Part shown: one piece after another, positions 1 to 7,265 of the stretch
How the letters are laid out: every line of letters starts with the position of its first letter
Numbering within the stretch: position 1 is the first letter of the stretch
Virus record (IMG/VR): IMGVR_UViG_3300033147_000418
Coordinates: 1 to 64,000 of that record
Length of the DNA stretch: 64,000 bases
Origin: a virus
Reading direction: 5' to 3' (one strand)
Notes under the pieces: generated by a model
Databases searched by the model: none
Told to the model about the DNA's origin: nothing
What the model saw: the letters and a program-made list of their open reading frames with translations, nothing else
Translations under genes and position numbers: made by a program

Positions 1-1
1 G

Positions 2-802
2 GAGAGGATTGCGCTCAACGACGAGTTCGATGAGTGCGACTGGGACGACGCGTCGTATCGCGGCATCATCGACCTTCTCGAGATCGATGGTGACCATGCC
101 ACCATCTGGGATTGGAAGAGCCAGGCAAACATCCTGAGCCAGACCGACCTGGACGTCCACGACCAGTTCACGATGTACGCCTGGCTGGTCTCCAAGATGT
201 ACGACCACGTGACCAGCTTCTCCTGTCGGATCTGGTACAGCCGCTACGGGTTCTACCAAACGACGGTTCGCATCCAGGAGGATCTGGACCGACTCGAAAA
301 CGTCATGCTGATCGAGGAGACCAAGCTCGCCGAGATCAAGTCGTGGGATCCGATCCCTGGGACGCAGTGCGGGTGGTGCGATTATATCCGCAAGTGTCCG
401 ATCGCATGCAACCTGAGCCCCGCCGACATGGACGTCATCGCGACCCAGGAGCAGGCGATCATAGCCGCGCAGCAGCTCTCGGTGATGGATGCGCTGGGCA
501 AGCAGATCAAGGAGAACCTGCGTGCGTACGTCAAGCGCAACGACAACGTGCGCATCGGAGACAACTGGTGCTACGGCTACAGGCACTCGACGTCGGAGAC
601 CTGGGACCCCAAGGAGCTCGCCAAGGTACTCCCTGACTTCGAGCTGGACCTCGCCGAGCTGGTCAACGTTGACTCCACAGCGATGAAGAAGCTGATCAAG
701 GCCGCGAAGAAGGATGACCCTGAGCTCGAGGAGGCGCTCGCGGATATCACCCACGAGAAGCACTCCACGCGGTTCGGGGGGCACAAGCTCAAAAAGGGGT
801 AG
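2..802 (+). CDS. PD-(D/E)XK nuclease with C-terminal cysteine cluster, 5' end cut off
   Basis: The reading frame is open from the window edge, so the N terminus is missing. The visible 266 residues carry the RecB/Cas4-type nuclease core: an acidic residue in RGIID, then WDWKS (D-x-K) about 13 residues later, then QFTMYAWL, the usual helix with the Q-x3-Y motif. A cysteine cluster follows (QCGWCDYIRKCPIAC, C-x2-C-x5-C-x3-C), as in Cas4/AddB enzymes, where it holds an iron-sulfur cluster. The family cuts or resects DNA ends. With the clamp and exonuclease genes downstream it probably serves phage recombination or replication. The fold call is good. Substrate polarity is unknown, and the fourth iron ligand cannot be assigned without the missing end. 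Confidence 0.8.
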   Translation, partial: ERIALNDEFDECDWDDASYRGIIDLLEIDGDHATIWDWKSQANILSQTDLDVHDQFTMYAWLVSKMYDHVTSFSCRIWYSRYGFYQTTVRIQEDLDRLENVMLIEETKLAEIKSWDPIPGTQCGWCDYIRKCPIACNLSPADMDVIATQEQAIIAAQQLSVMDALGKQIKENLRAYVKRNDNVRIGDNWCYGYRHSTSETWDPKELAKVLPDFELDLAELVNVDSTAMKKLIKAAKKDDPELEEALADITHEKHSTRFGGHKLKKG

Positions 803-812
803 ACTAGGGGTC
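800..812 (+). promoter_or_regulatory. Leaderless-type -10 element before the gene at 813
   Basis: TAGACT lies at 800-805, seven bases before the ATG at 813, and reuses the TAG stop of the upstream gene. No TTGACA-like box is visible at the usual distance. A run AGGGG just before the ATG could be a poor ribosome site instead. Confidence 0.35.
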
Positions 813-1283
813 ATGTCAGCACCAACCCGCAAAGAGCTGTTCGCAGCCAAGAAGAAGTCGCCGGGGTCCACCGTGATCCCGGCGACTGTGACGTTTCGTC
901 ACGACAAGCGCCAAGGGCGTCTGCATCCGCTTTCGATGCGCGAGAAGATGATCGTCGCGGTCAAGAAGATCTTGGCAACAATGTCCGACGACGACGAGAA
1001 CGGGTGCCGCTTCTACGTCGACAACAACAAGATCCAGGTTCTGCGCGAGCCCTCTGGGTCCGACGCGCGCGCGGGCGAAGCTCGGACCTACCGCGCTTCT
1101 GGTCGGTGTGCGGTTGGCGTGTGTCATCCACAGGGACGGAAGAGCTCGAAGATCATCCAATTCGACATCACCTACCGCGATATCAAGGACGCCCGCGGAC
1201 TCGACGACATCGAGTGGATTGATCCGTCGACGGTTGAGGAGCTACCCAGGAACACTCCAGTCGACATCTCTGCGCTAGCGTAG
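813..1283 (+). CDS. Conserved-looking hypothetical protein, 156 aa
   Basis: Unrecognised. The ATG at 813 is chosen because it directly follows the upstream nuclease gene and a TAGACT box; the frame is open further upstream but only inside that nuclease gene. The protein begins with a basic segment (KKKSP), has a helix around SMREKMIVAVKKIL, an acidic DDDE turn and a C-terminal half of alternating strands (KIIQFDITY). Two cysteines occur in RCAVGVCHP. It is the last gene before a strong terminator, so it closes the transcription unit of the upstream nuclease. A small replication accessory role is possible but not shown. Confidence 0.6.
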   Translation: MSAPTRKELFAAKKKSPGSTVIPATVTFRHDKRQGRLHPLSMREKMIVAVKKILATMSDDDENGCRFYVDNNKIQVLREPSGSDARAGEARTYRASGRCAVGVCHPQGRKSSKIIQFDITYRDIKDARGLDDIEWIDPSTVEELPRNTPVDISALA

Positions 1284-1303
1284 TCATCCCCCACGACCGC
1301 ATT

Positions 1304-1343
1304 GACGGCCTCCTTCGCAAACGCGAAAGGAGGCCGTCTTTTT
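1304..1343 (+). terminator. Intrinsic terminator
   Basis: A near-perfect 15-base stem (GACGGCCTCCTTCGC at 1304-1318 against its complement at 1323-1338, one bulge) with a four-base loop is followed at once by TTTTTA. It separates the nuclease unit from the sliding-clamp unit and abuts the promoter-like motif at 1344. Confidence 0.9.
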
Positions 1344-1352
1344 AGGCATAAG
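1344..1352 (+). promoter_or_regulatory. GGCATAAG promoter-like motif, site 1 (sliding clamp)
   Basis: AGGCATAAG lies between the terminator T-run and a strong ribosome site (GAGGAGG) for the gene at 1370. Because a terminator ends just upstream, a new transcript must start here. The next bases, GCTAGTGAGGAGGA, closely resemble those after the site at 51032. Confidence 0.65.
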
Positions 1353-1369
1353 GCTAGTGAGGAGGATGT

Positions 1370-2749
1370 ATGTCCAAGAGCCTTGTGAGAGTTCAGCGGT
1401 CTTTGGCTGTGCGACGTAAGCCAGCGCAGCGTACAGAGCTACCGGGAGACGTTTCGTCACGAGCCGACGTGGAGGTCGTGTCCCCTCAGGACGAGCGCAA
1501 CAACGACCAGTGCAAGAAGCGCACGGAGGCGCCGCAAAGTTTCTACTCGGAGCTTCCAGCTGAGCGCCCGCCGCTTGCCGCTGGAGCCAGCGTGAGCCTC
1601 GAGACGTTCCTCGGGTTCCTCGAGGCGGCGAAGCGGATCGTTGCGCCGGAATCGAGCGACAAGATGCTGTCGTCGGCGAAGCTCACGTTCCAGAACGGCC
1701 CGCAACCGAGATTGTTTGTTGAGACGAGTGGAGACACGATCTCGTCCCTGGTGGCACTCGATGCGGAGAAGACGGACGACAAAGGCTTCCAGGTCGTCAT
1801 GCCGATAGCGAACGCGATTGGTGTTCTTCGCGGACTGCGGACTGGCAATGAGAAGGTTGTTGTCGGCGTTGACAAGGAAGGGGTCTGCATCGGTCCAAAC
1901 TCTGTCCCGTTCGGCGGCAACGTCGCGAACTTCCCTGGGGAGCCCGACCGCCCCGCTGCGGACGCAAAGGCCGCCTTGCCGGCGTTCTACCTGGACGAAA
2001 TCGTGAGCCGTGTGCTGCCAGCGCGCGGCAAACCGGGGGAGGGTCGGTTCGACAGTGTTGTTCTCGACTTCGACTACGAATTTGTCGACGGGCAGCGGCG
2101 CTCGGTGTGCACGGCGGTAGCCACGGATGACCACCGACTGCATGCGCTAACTATGCCGCGGATGGTGATCGAGCCAATCGAGGGGCAGCACTGGAGATTG
2201 CCTCGCGCCATGCTCATCGACGCGCGCCTGTTCAGATACCTACGCAGCGTGGTCAACAGGGACTGGGCCGCGATAGACGTCTGCGCGAACCAGCTGAGAG
2301 TGAAGGGCGCCGACTTTGCTGTCATCGCTCAGGCTGCATCCGGGACGGAGAAGAAAGACATCCGCGCCTGGCGAGACCTGATGCCTGACTACGGCGGTTT
2401 CTGGATGGCCGACCAGCGAGATCTTGAGCGGGTGTTGCGCAGCGCGACATCAGACGATATTCGAATCTGCATGGACGGCCTCAGGAACTCTCTGTCGTTT
2501 GCAAGCCTGACGGATGGAGCTCGGTACAGAGAGGAGATGGCGGCGAAAGACTTCGGGGGGGCCAGCACTGTCGACGTCGTTGTCAACAAGAAGCTGCTCC
2601 TTGATGCGGTGAAGGCTTGTCGGACAGGCCTGGTGCGGATGGAATTCAACAAGGACCTGCTCGAACAGAAGACTTCGCCGATCGTAATTCGTGGAGACGA
2701 CGAACTGTTCAGGGCGGTCGTGATGCCGATTGCAAAGGAGACCCGATGA
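1370..2749 (+). CDS. dnaN: DNA polymerase sliding clamp, DnaN/beta-like
   Basis: 459 residues, longer than the usual 365-380 because of a charged, probably disordered N-terminal extension of about 65 residues. Clamp features follow: a first domain from SLETFLGFLEAAKRI, the signature ATDDHRLHALTMP in the middle domain (bacterial clamps have ATDGHRL), and a C terminus SPIVIRGDDELFRAVVMPI matching the conserved family end with its MP(M/I) motif. The clamp rings DNA and gives the polymerase processivity. Start: ATG with GAGGAGG seven bases upstream. It leads an operon with ATGA coupling to the next gene. The three-domain layout looks complete. The clamp loader is not in this window, so it is encoded elsewhere or borrowed from the host. 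Confidence 0.82.
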   Translation: MSKSLVRVQRSLAVRRKPAQRTELPGDVSSRADVEVVSPQDERNNDQCKKRTEAPQSFYSELPAERPPLAAGASVSLETFLGFLEAAKRIVAPESSDKMLSSAKLTFQNGPQPRLFVETSGDTISSLVALDAEKTDDKGFQVVMPIANAIGVLRGLRTGNEKVVVGVDKEGVCIGPNSVPFGGNVANFPGEPDRPAADAKAALPAFYLDEIVSRVLPARGKPGEGRFDSVVLDFDYEFVDGQRRSVCTAVATDDHRLHALTMPRMVIEPIEGQHWRLPRAMLIDARLFRYLRSVVNRDWAAIDVCANQLRVKGADFAVIAQAASGTEKKDIRAWRDLMPDYGGFWMADQRDLERVLRSATSDDIRICMDGLRNSLSFASLTDGARYREEMAAKDFGGASTVDVVVNKKLLLDAVKACRTGLVRMEFNKDLLEQKTSPIVIRGDDELFRAVVMPIAKETR

Positions 2750-3387
2750 CGAGTGCGCAACTACTCCCCGATCCGACGGTGGTCGAAACCCTTAGGCGGA
2801 TGACTCGGCGCCGCCTGGCCGCCTATGAAATGGTGGCGGTGAAGACCTGGTGTCGGAAGTGCGGGCTCCCCGTGCTGTTGAATGTGGTCCGAGACTACAA
2901 CCTGGTGGTGCGCCACTTCTACGAGCTCGACGACCAGCCGATGTCCCACAAGAATCTCCACAGGGAGAACGGCGGGTGGGGCATACATTGGCGCCTGGAC
3001 GAAGTCCTCGCGACACTGTTCCCGCGCGAACACGCGGAGGACTGCTGGCCCAAGCCGGCGTGGTACGAGGGGGACGAGTCGGAGGGGTTCAACATCCTGG
3101 TGCTCGACAAAATCGATCTCGAAGAAGGGGTCGAGGGGCACGTCATGGACGTCGAGTTGCGGATGCTCGTGGAGGCCATCAATCGCGATCCTCGGTCACG
3201 CGAGGATCTGGAGGAGTACTTTGGCGAGGTGTGGGATACGTATGAGCTCTCGGAGCGATTCTCGGTGACTGGATTCCGTGCGCCGTTCGCTGTCGTCAAG
3301 GAGAAGGCCACCGGCGTCCGTGGTAGCGTGCTGTTTCAGAACGCCCCACGTTACTTCTTCGCGTTCGCACCGGACCGTGTGCTGTGA
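2746..3387 (+). CDS. Hypothetical protein with a CxxC pair, 213 aa
   Basis: Unrecognised. The ATG at 2746 overlaps the clamp stop (ATGA), with AAGGAG six bases upstream, so it is translationally coupled. Residues 25-35 hold WCRKCGLPV, a possible half zinc knuckle, and HAEDCWPK later supplies His and Cys that could complete a site. The middle is acidic (LDKIDLEEGVEG). The C-terminal part is a mixed alpha/beta segment rich in aromatics (APRYFFAFAP). No catalytic motif is evident. Its position between a clamp and nucleases suggests DNA metabolism. Confidence 0.6.
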   Translation: MTSAQLLPDPTVVETLRRMTRRRLAAYEMVAVKTWCRKCGLPVLLNVVRDYNLVVRHFYELDDQPMSHKNLHRENGGWGIHWRLDEVLATLFPREHAEDCWPKPAWYEGDESEGFNILVLDKIDLEEGVEGHVMDVELRMLVEAINRDPRSREDLEEYFGEVWDTYELSERFSVTGFRAPFAVVKEKATGVRGSVLFQNAPRYFFAFAPDRVL

Positions 3388-3569
3388 CCTGCTCTATCTG
3401 CAAAGCCGAGATTGCCCCCGGGACTCCCACTGCATCGGTGGTGGGGGGGTTTTTCCCTCGAGAAGACCCCGACTTCTTCATGGCCGATGAACAGGTCCTG
3501 CGCGAGAGCTATGCTCACCTCGAGTGTTTGCTCAAGCCGTTCAAGGAGGGGGCGTTCCCCCGTGAGTAG
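3384..3569 (+). CDS. Small zinc-finger-like protein, 61 aa
   Basis: Starts at GTG 3384, overlapping the preceding TGA (GTGA). The pattern CSICKAEI near the N terminus and HLEC near residue 48 is a plausible treble-clef or zinc-knuckle arrangement (C-x2-C ... H-x2-C). Phage proteins of this size and pattern often bind nucleic acid or act as adaptors, but no specific role can be read here. Confidence 0.55.
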   Translation: MTCSICKAEIAPGTPTASVVGGFFPREDPDFFMADEQVLRESYAHLECLLKPFKEGAFPRE

Positions 3570-3586
3570 CGGCATGCTAAAGTCGA

Positions 3587-4063
3587 ATGGATGCGGGGAA
3601 AAAAACCGCACCCGATTGCATGCGAATACGGAGACCAATCAACACCGTCGCGACGGAGCAGGTTCGAGGCACTCCCAGCCAGCTACTGGCTGATCGATGC
3701 CCCGACAGGTTGGTGGTGTTCCCGGAGACAGCGTGCACGAACCTCGGGTGCGAATTCCGCGTGAACAAGTCCGAGTATCTCAACTGCTCATTCGTTGCTG
3801 CCGAGGGAGGAGAACACACCCTTGAAGCGATCGGCGAGATGCTGGGGATCACCCGAGAGGGTGTTCGCCTGATCGAGCGACGAGCGTTGAGGAAGCTGCG
3901 GACATCATTGGACCAGCGCAATGCTAAAGCCTCCGTACAAAAACCGGGTATGGCTGCAGGGACGTGTAACGTCGCACCCCTCAGTAAAATCGCTCAGCCC
4001 CAGGACAAAGCTGACGGCCTTCCAGCTCTCGATGGTCGAGGGTTGGGAGAATGCGTCGGGTGA
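3587..4063 (+). CDS. Sigma-70 region 4-like DNA-binding protein
   Basis: 158 residues. Residues 77-105 (HTLEAIGEMLGITREGVRL then IERRALRKLR) match the helix-turn-helix of sigma-70 region 4, the part that reads the -35 box and touches the RNA polymerase beta flap. The preceding segment has cysteines (CTNLGC ... NCSF) seen in stand-alone sigma4-like regulators. Regions 2 and 3 are absent, so it is not a full sigma factor. No ribosome site precedes the ATG. TAAAGT lies three bases upstream, and an alternative ATG is at 3620. The last 143 bases overlap the next gene in another frame, an unusually long overlap, so the C-terminal tail may be accidental. Given the polymerase gene in this genome, it is a candidate specificity factor. 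Confidence 0.72.
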   Translation: MDAGKKTAPDCMRIRRPINTVATEQVRGTPSQLLADRCPDRLVVFPETACTNLGCEFRVNKSEYLNCSFVAAEGGEHTLEAIGEMLGITREGVRLIERRALRKLRTSLDQRNAKASVQKPGMAAGTCNVAPLSKIAQPQDKADGLPALDGRGLGECVG

Positions 4064-4823
4064 GTCCAAGGAACGCAAGAACCGGATAGCGATCGAGGTT
4101 GTGGGCAAAGACTCCGCCCGCGTCGCAGCAGAACTTCGGATCGGCTCATGGGTAACCCTCGAGGGGTATATCCGGTCGGAAAATTTCAAAGGACGCGAGT
4201 TCATCAAGGTGAGAACCTTGACGATCGACGTGTGGCACGACAAGCTCGCGGAGAGATTCTCTGCCGCCGAGCTCGAGACGGAAGGCCAACGCTTACCCGG
4301 CTGGCGCGACCTGCTCGAGAAGAACAACAAGGCTTCAAAGGCCATTGCTGAACGCCGCGAGCGCATCGAGTTAGCACTGCGTGACGAGGACGAGGTCCTC
4401 TTCCTGCGCGCGCTGGGCGAGTGGGACGCTGCTTGGTGCAGGGTCAACGAGATCCTCGCCGAAGAGTACAGGCAGTCCAACCCCGACTCGAAGACGTGGG
4501 AGCTGCGCTACTTCAAGTGGATGAAGAAGGTCAAGTTCATCCGGTTCGACTCACCGCTGGGGGAGTTCTACCTGGTTCCTCGCGAACCTGGATCTCTGCC
4601 ATCCGGCGCCCTCTGGTACACGGCCGACGAAATGATCGCCATGATCAAGCCCAGCGTGGCTGCTGCGATCACGGCGTTCAAGAAGCTCCCGGTAAGGGCC
4701 GAGACGCTCTCGCGCCCGGGCAAGGGAGAGAACCACATGCACATCGACTTCACCGGGAGCGAGCCGGTCGTGAAGTACGAGTTGTGGAAGGGAGGTCGCT
4801 TTGGTCGAGAAAGCATTCGTTGA
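3921..4823 (+). CDS. OB-fold (SSB/PriB-like) protein, 300 aa
   Basis: Residues 8-105 fit an SSB/PriB-type OB fold: NRVWLQGRVTSHP opens strand 1, IAIEVVGKDSARVAAEL and GSWVTLEGYIRSENF match the central strands, FIKVRTLTIDVW closes it. The remaining ~190 residues are an unrecognised alpha-helical domain with a positively charged middle (KWMKKVKFIRF). It probably binds single-stranded DNA or bridges replication proteins. A separate canonical SSB is encoded at 42263, so this one is likely specialised. The start lies inside the upstream sigma4-like gene, with no good ribosome site, which suggests coupling to its translation. Confidence 0.65.
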   Translation: MLKPPYKNRVWLQGRVTSHPSVKSLSPRTKLTAFQLSMVEGWENASGESKERKNRIAIEVVGKDSARVAAELRIGSWVTLEGYIRSENFKGREFIKVRTLTIDVWHDKLAERFSAAELETEGQRLPGWRDLLEKNNKASKAIAERRERIELALRDEDEVLFLRALGEWDAAWCRVNEILAEEYRQSNPDSKTWELRYFKWMKKVKFIRFDSPLGEFYLVPREPGSLPSGALWYTADEMIAMIKPSVAAAITAFKKLPVRAETLSRPGKGENHMHIDFTGSEPVVKYELWKGGRFGRESIR

Positions 4824-5265
4824 TGCACTGCAGAGGCATCTGAAGTCACGATACTCGGCGGTGACCATCCGTCCGTCGGACAACTACACGCTTGGAGTGC
4901 CGGATCTTTTGGTGTGGGTGCCGACCTGCAAGTCTGGTTCAACGCTCCCTGTTGCTTGGGCGATGGCTATCGAGGCAAAACAGTTGCGGCCGTTGATGCC
5001 GGATCCGTTTCATCGAGGGCGGCGCACGGGGCAGATGCTCAAGCACCCATTCACCGGTCCTCAGATCTCCATGCTGAGATCCCTCAAGGCCGCCGGGGTC
5101 GAAGCGTTCGGACTTGTCAGGGCCTCGGAGGATATTGCGTTTCGAATTGAGCCGGAGGCGATCCCCGCGAAGACAGGAAACTTCACCCACGAGGAGTTGG
5201 TGAAGTTCTCAGTGGTGGTTCGTCGCACCAATGGCAACTGGCAACTGTTTGGAGGAGAACCATGA
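4801..5265 (+). CDS. VRR-NUC / Holliday-resolvase-like PD-(D/E)XK nuclease
   Basis: 154 residues. GVPDLLVW gives the catalytic aspartate, AIEAKQL gives the E-x-K pair, and TGPQISMLRSLKAAGV is the glutamine-bearing helix typical of VRR-NUC and related small nucleases. These cut branched or flapped DNA. TTG start at 4801 with GGGAGGT six bases upstream, inside the end of the OB-fold gene. Its stop overlaps the next ATG (ATGA), so all these genes are coupled. The length is normal for a stand-alone VRR nuclease. Confidence 0.72.
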   Translation: MVEKAFVDALQRHLKSRYSAVTIRPSDNYTLGVPDLLVWVPTCKSGSTLPVAWAMAIEAKQLRPLMPDPFHRGRRTGQMLKHPFTGPQISMLRSLKAAGVEAFGLVRASEDIAFRIEPEAIPAKTGNFTHEELVKFSVVVRRTNGNWQLFGGEP

Positions 5266-6056
5266 TCAAGTACCTGGTCCAAGACATCGAGACAATCCCC
5301 GAGAGCGAGATCGCCGGCGACTGGACACCTTCCGAGTCGGACAAGGAGCGCTATCCAGACAAGGATCCGTTTCCTCCGATCTGGGCTCACAAGGTCGTCT
5401 GCATCGGGATGCTGGCGCTCGACGAAGACCTCAAGCCGGTCAAGGGTGGTTGCGCCGCCGGCGGCGCGGCGGGTGGCAAGGGGGAGCGCGCCGCCATCGA
5501 GCGGTGGAACGAAGCTGTGTCCGGCAAGATGTGGAAGCAGGAGCACGCGCTGAGGATGGTCGACTACAACGGTCGCGGGTTTGATGTACCGGTGCTTCAA
5601 ACCCGCGCGTACCGCTATGGCATCCAGATGCCGTGGTACTTCGGCCTCCTGCCGGACAACAAGGGTGGCGTCTCGAGCTGGTCGAAGGAGTATCGCGATC
5701 GCTACGGCGGCCGGCACATCGACGTCCAGGACCTGTGGACCAACAAGGGCGCGTTCCGGTATCCGCACCTCGAGAACCTGGCCAAGCTCATGGGCCTTCC
5801 GGGCAAAGTCGGGATCGATGGCAGCAAGGTGCACCAGGCCTACAAGGACGGGCAGCACAAGGAGATCGACACGTACTGCATGCAGGACGTGTTTCAGACG
5901 GCGTTCATCTTCCAGCGGATCAGGTACCTCTCAGCTCGACTCGACCTCGACGAATACCGCGCCGCGGCGGGCGCGCTGATCGACTTCATCGCTGAGCAGA
6001 CGGAGCACACCGAGTTCCTGGGGGCAACAGACCGCGCTGCTGTTTTGCTCGAGTAG
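5262..6056 (+). CDS. DnaQ-like 3'-5' exonuclease (PolB-exonuclease family)
   Basis: 264 residues. Exo motif I is QDIETIP near residue 8. Exo II is DYNGRGFDVPVL in the middle, where N-x3-F-D is the family form. Exo III is YCMQDVFQTAF near the C terminus. Together these give the DEDD metal ligands of the RNase H-like exonuclease fold, and the order and spacing match stand-alone predicted PolB-type exonucleases. It could proofread or trim 3' ends. A Gly/Ala-rich insert (GGCAAGGAAGGKGE) between Exo I and Exo II is unusual. ATG with GGAGGAG upstream, coupled to the nuclease before it. Last gene of the operon. Confidence 0.8.
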   Translation: MIKYLVQDIETIPESEIAGDWTPSESDKERYPDKDPFPPIWAHKVVCIGMLALDEDLKPVKGGCAAGGAAGGKGERAAIERWNEAVSGKMWKQEHALRMVDYNGRGFDVPVLQTRAYRYGIQMPWYFGLLPDNKGGVSSWSKEYRDRYGGRHIDVQDLWTNKGAFRYPHLENLAKLMGLPGKVGIDGSKVHQAYKDGQHKEIDTYCMQDVFQTAFIFQRIRYLSARLDLDEYRAAAGALIDFIAEQTEHTEFLGATDRAAVLLE

Positions 6057-6058
6057 TG

Positions 6059-6071
6059 TAGAATCGGGGCC
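6059..6071 (+). promoter_or_regulatory. Leaderless-type -10 element before the gene at 6072
   Basis: TAGAAT at 6059-6064 is a near-consensus -10 box seven bases from the ATG at 6072, leaving no room for a normal ribosome site. A -35 box is not convincing. Confidence 0.45.
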
Positions 6072-6425
6072 ATGCCCACCCTGAGCATCGCCGGTACCAT
6101 CTCGTTCCCCCTCGGGACGGAGGCAACCCCTCCGTCCCGACCGTTCTCCGCGGAACTCGTTTACGCGGAGCGCAATGTCGACGATGTCGTGATTACCGGC
6201 GCCGTCGCCGATGTCGACCTGATGGGCCGCATCACGGATGCGAAGGCCTGCTACATCGAGGTCGAGTCTGGCGCGGGCGATCTGAAGATCAACGGCGCCT
6301 CGACTGTCCTTGCGATCTCGGTCGACGGCGGGTTCTGGGTGTGGTTCAACCCGAACGGCGGCCTGTCCGCGCTGACCGTCACGACCGCCGCTGACTCGGC
6401 CTTCAGAGTCTATATGTTCGCATGA
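6072..6425 (+). CDS. Small beta-rich, possibly structural protein, 117 aa
   Basis: Unrecognised. Composition (many V, T, G, A, D; little K; no Cys cluster beyond one) and repeating strand-turn patterns (DDVVITGAVADVDLMGRI, FWVWFNPNGG) suggest a small beta sandwich such as a virion decoration or fibre accessory protein. It lies on the + strand between replication genes and the convergent tail genes. A TAGAAT box sits seven bases before the ATG and no ribosome site is seen, so the mRNA may be leaderless. Confidence 0.6.
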   Translation: MPTLSIAGTISFPLGTEATPPSRPFSAELVYAERNVDDVVITGAVADVDLMGRITDAKACYIEVESGAGDLKINGASTVLAISVDGGFWVWFNPNGGLSALTVTTAADSAFRVYMFA

Positions 6426-6438
6426 TCGGTACGTCTGC

Positions 6439-6467
6439 TTGACGTAAGCAACGGATGATCGTAGCGT
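6439..6467 (+). promoter_or_regulatory. Sigma70-like leaderless promoter for the gene at 6474
   Basis: TTGACG at 6439-6444 and TAGCGT at 6462-6467 are separated by exactly 17 bases, and the ATG follows six bases later. Both boxes and the spacing fit a housekeeping-sigma promoter whose transcript would begin at or next to the start codon. This is the clearest + strand case in the window. Confidence 0.65.
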
Positions 6468-6473
6468 CGGTTC

Positions 6474-6971
6474 ATGGGGCGCTTGTTCGACTCGTCAAGG
6501 TTGGTTTCCCAGGGAGAATCGCAGCGCGCGGCGCGCGCGCGCGTACGCGAGCGGGCGGCGGAGGCCGACGAGCTGCTGCGTGAGCTCGAGGAGGACGATG
6601 AGGCGAGTCGGGCGCTGGGAGACCGGCTCGCAAAGGCTCAGGTCGTTGCTCCGATCGTCTACGCCGAGTACCGGAAGCCGGGCGGCCGGTGGTTGATCGA
6701 GCACGCGTGCGTCGGGGACGACTACGTCTACCAGCTGTTCCCGGTCAAGCCGCCGAAGATCGTGTGGCAGGACGTCCTGGTGCTGGCCATCGCGGCGATG
6801 GACGTGATCTTCCCGAGCACTGTCGACATCCAATACACGCCACCGAGCGAGCAGTTCCAGGTGCAATTCTACACCATTAGGGCCAAGGGCGTAGTTGGTC
6901 GACCAGGCTGGAAGGACGCGTGCATCGAGCGCGCGCTCCCCAGTCTGGCGTCGATTGAGGCTTGGGGCTGA
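6474..6971 (+). CDS. Hypothetical protein with N-terminal coiled coil, 165 aa
   Basis: Unrecognised. Residues 15-60 are a highly charged helix (ARVRERAAEADELL and onward, many R/E/A) likely to form a coiled coil. The rest is a compact alpha/beta domain (YVYQLFPVKPP, VDIQYTPPSEQFQVQFYTI). No ribosome site; the start is fixed by the TTGACG/TAGCGT promoter six bases away. Its stop is one base from the stop of the convergent gene at 6973, with no terminator between them. Confidence 0.6.
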   Translation: MGRLFDSSRLVSQGESQRAARARVRERAAEADELLRELEEDDEASRALGDRLAKAQVVAPIVYAEYRKPGGRWLIEHACVGDDYVYQLFPVKPPKIVWQDVLVLAIAAMDVIFPSTVDIQYTPPSEQFQVQFYTIRAKGVVGRPGWKDACIERALPSLASIEAWG

Positions 6972-6972
6972 G

Positions 6973-7263
6973 CTACCGGCCGCGGCGCGACATGCGCCCC
7001 ACGGCCTTCAGTCCGAGCGCGGCGAGCAGCCCACCGACGACGCCTTTGCCCAGGGCACCCTTGAACGAGCCCTCCGGCCCGTAGTCGCCGGTCAGCCCCG
7101 CCTTCGTTACCTGGGCACCGTGGAGCGCGCCGGAGCTGAGGGCGCCTGTGGCGGCCAGTCGCTCGACGAGCCGATCTGGCCGCGGCCCCATGAACCGGGC
7201 AACCTTCTTTAGGCCGCCCGGTTCGATTCGAATGAGCTCGTCGGTGAATGCCTCGAGGAACAT
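6973..7263 (-). CDS. Small virion-associated candidate with N-terminal FLxxFxDEL tag, 96 aa
   Basis: Begins MFLEAFTDELIRIEPGG, a clear copy of the FLxGFxDELxKxA tag that recurs in this genome. The C terminus is a glycine-rich hydrophobic stretch followed by a basic end (GGLLAALGLKAVGRMSRRGR). This two-part layout (tag, Gly-rich hydrophobic helix, basic tail) is shared with the proteins at 12113, 25317 and 27882. It is the last gene of the sheath-tube operon, two bases after the tube gene. Role unknown; an internal or ejected virion protein is the best guess. Confidence 0.65.
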   Translation of the reverse strand: MFLEAFTDELIRIEPGGLKKVARFMGPRPDRLVERLAATGALSSGALHGAQVTKAGLTGDYGPEGSFKGALGKGVVGGLLAALGLKAVGRMSRRGR

Positions 7264-7265
7264 GG

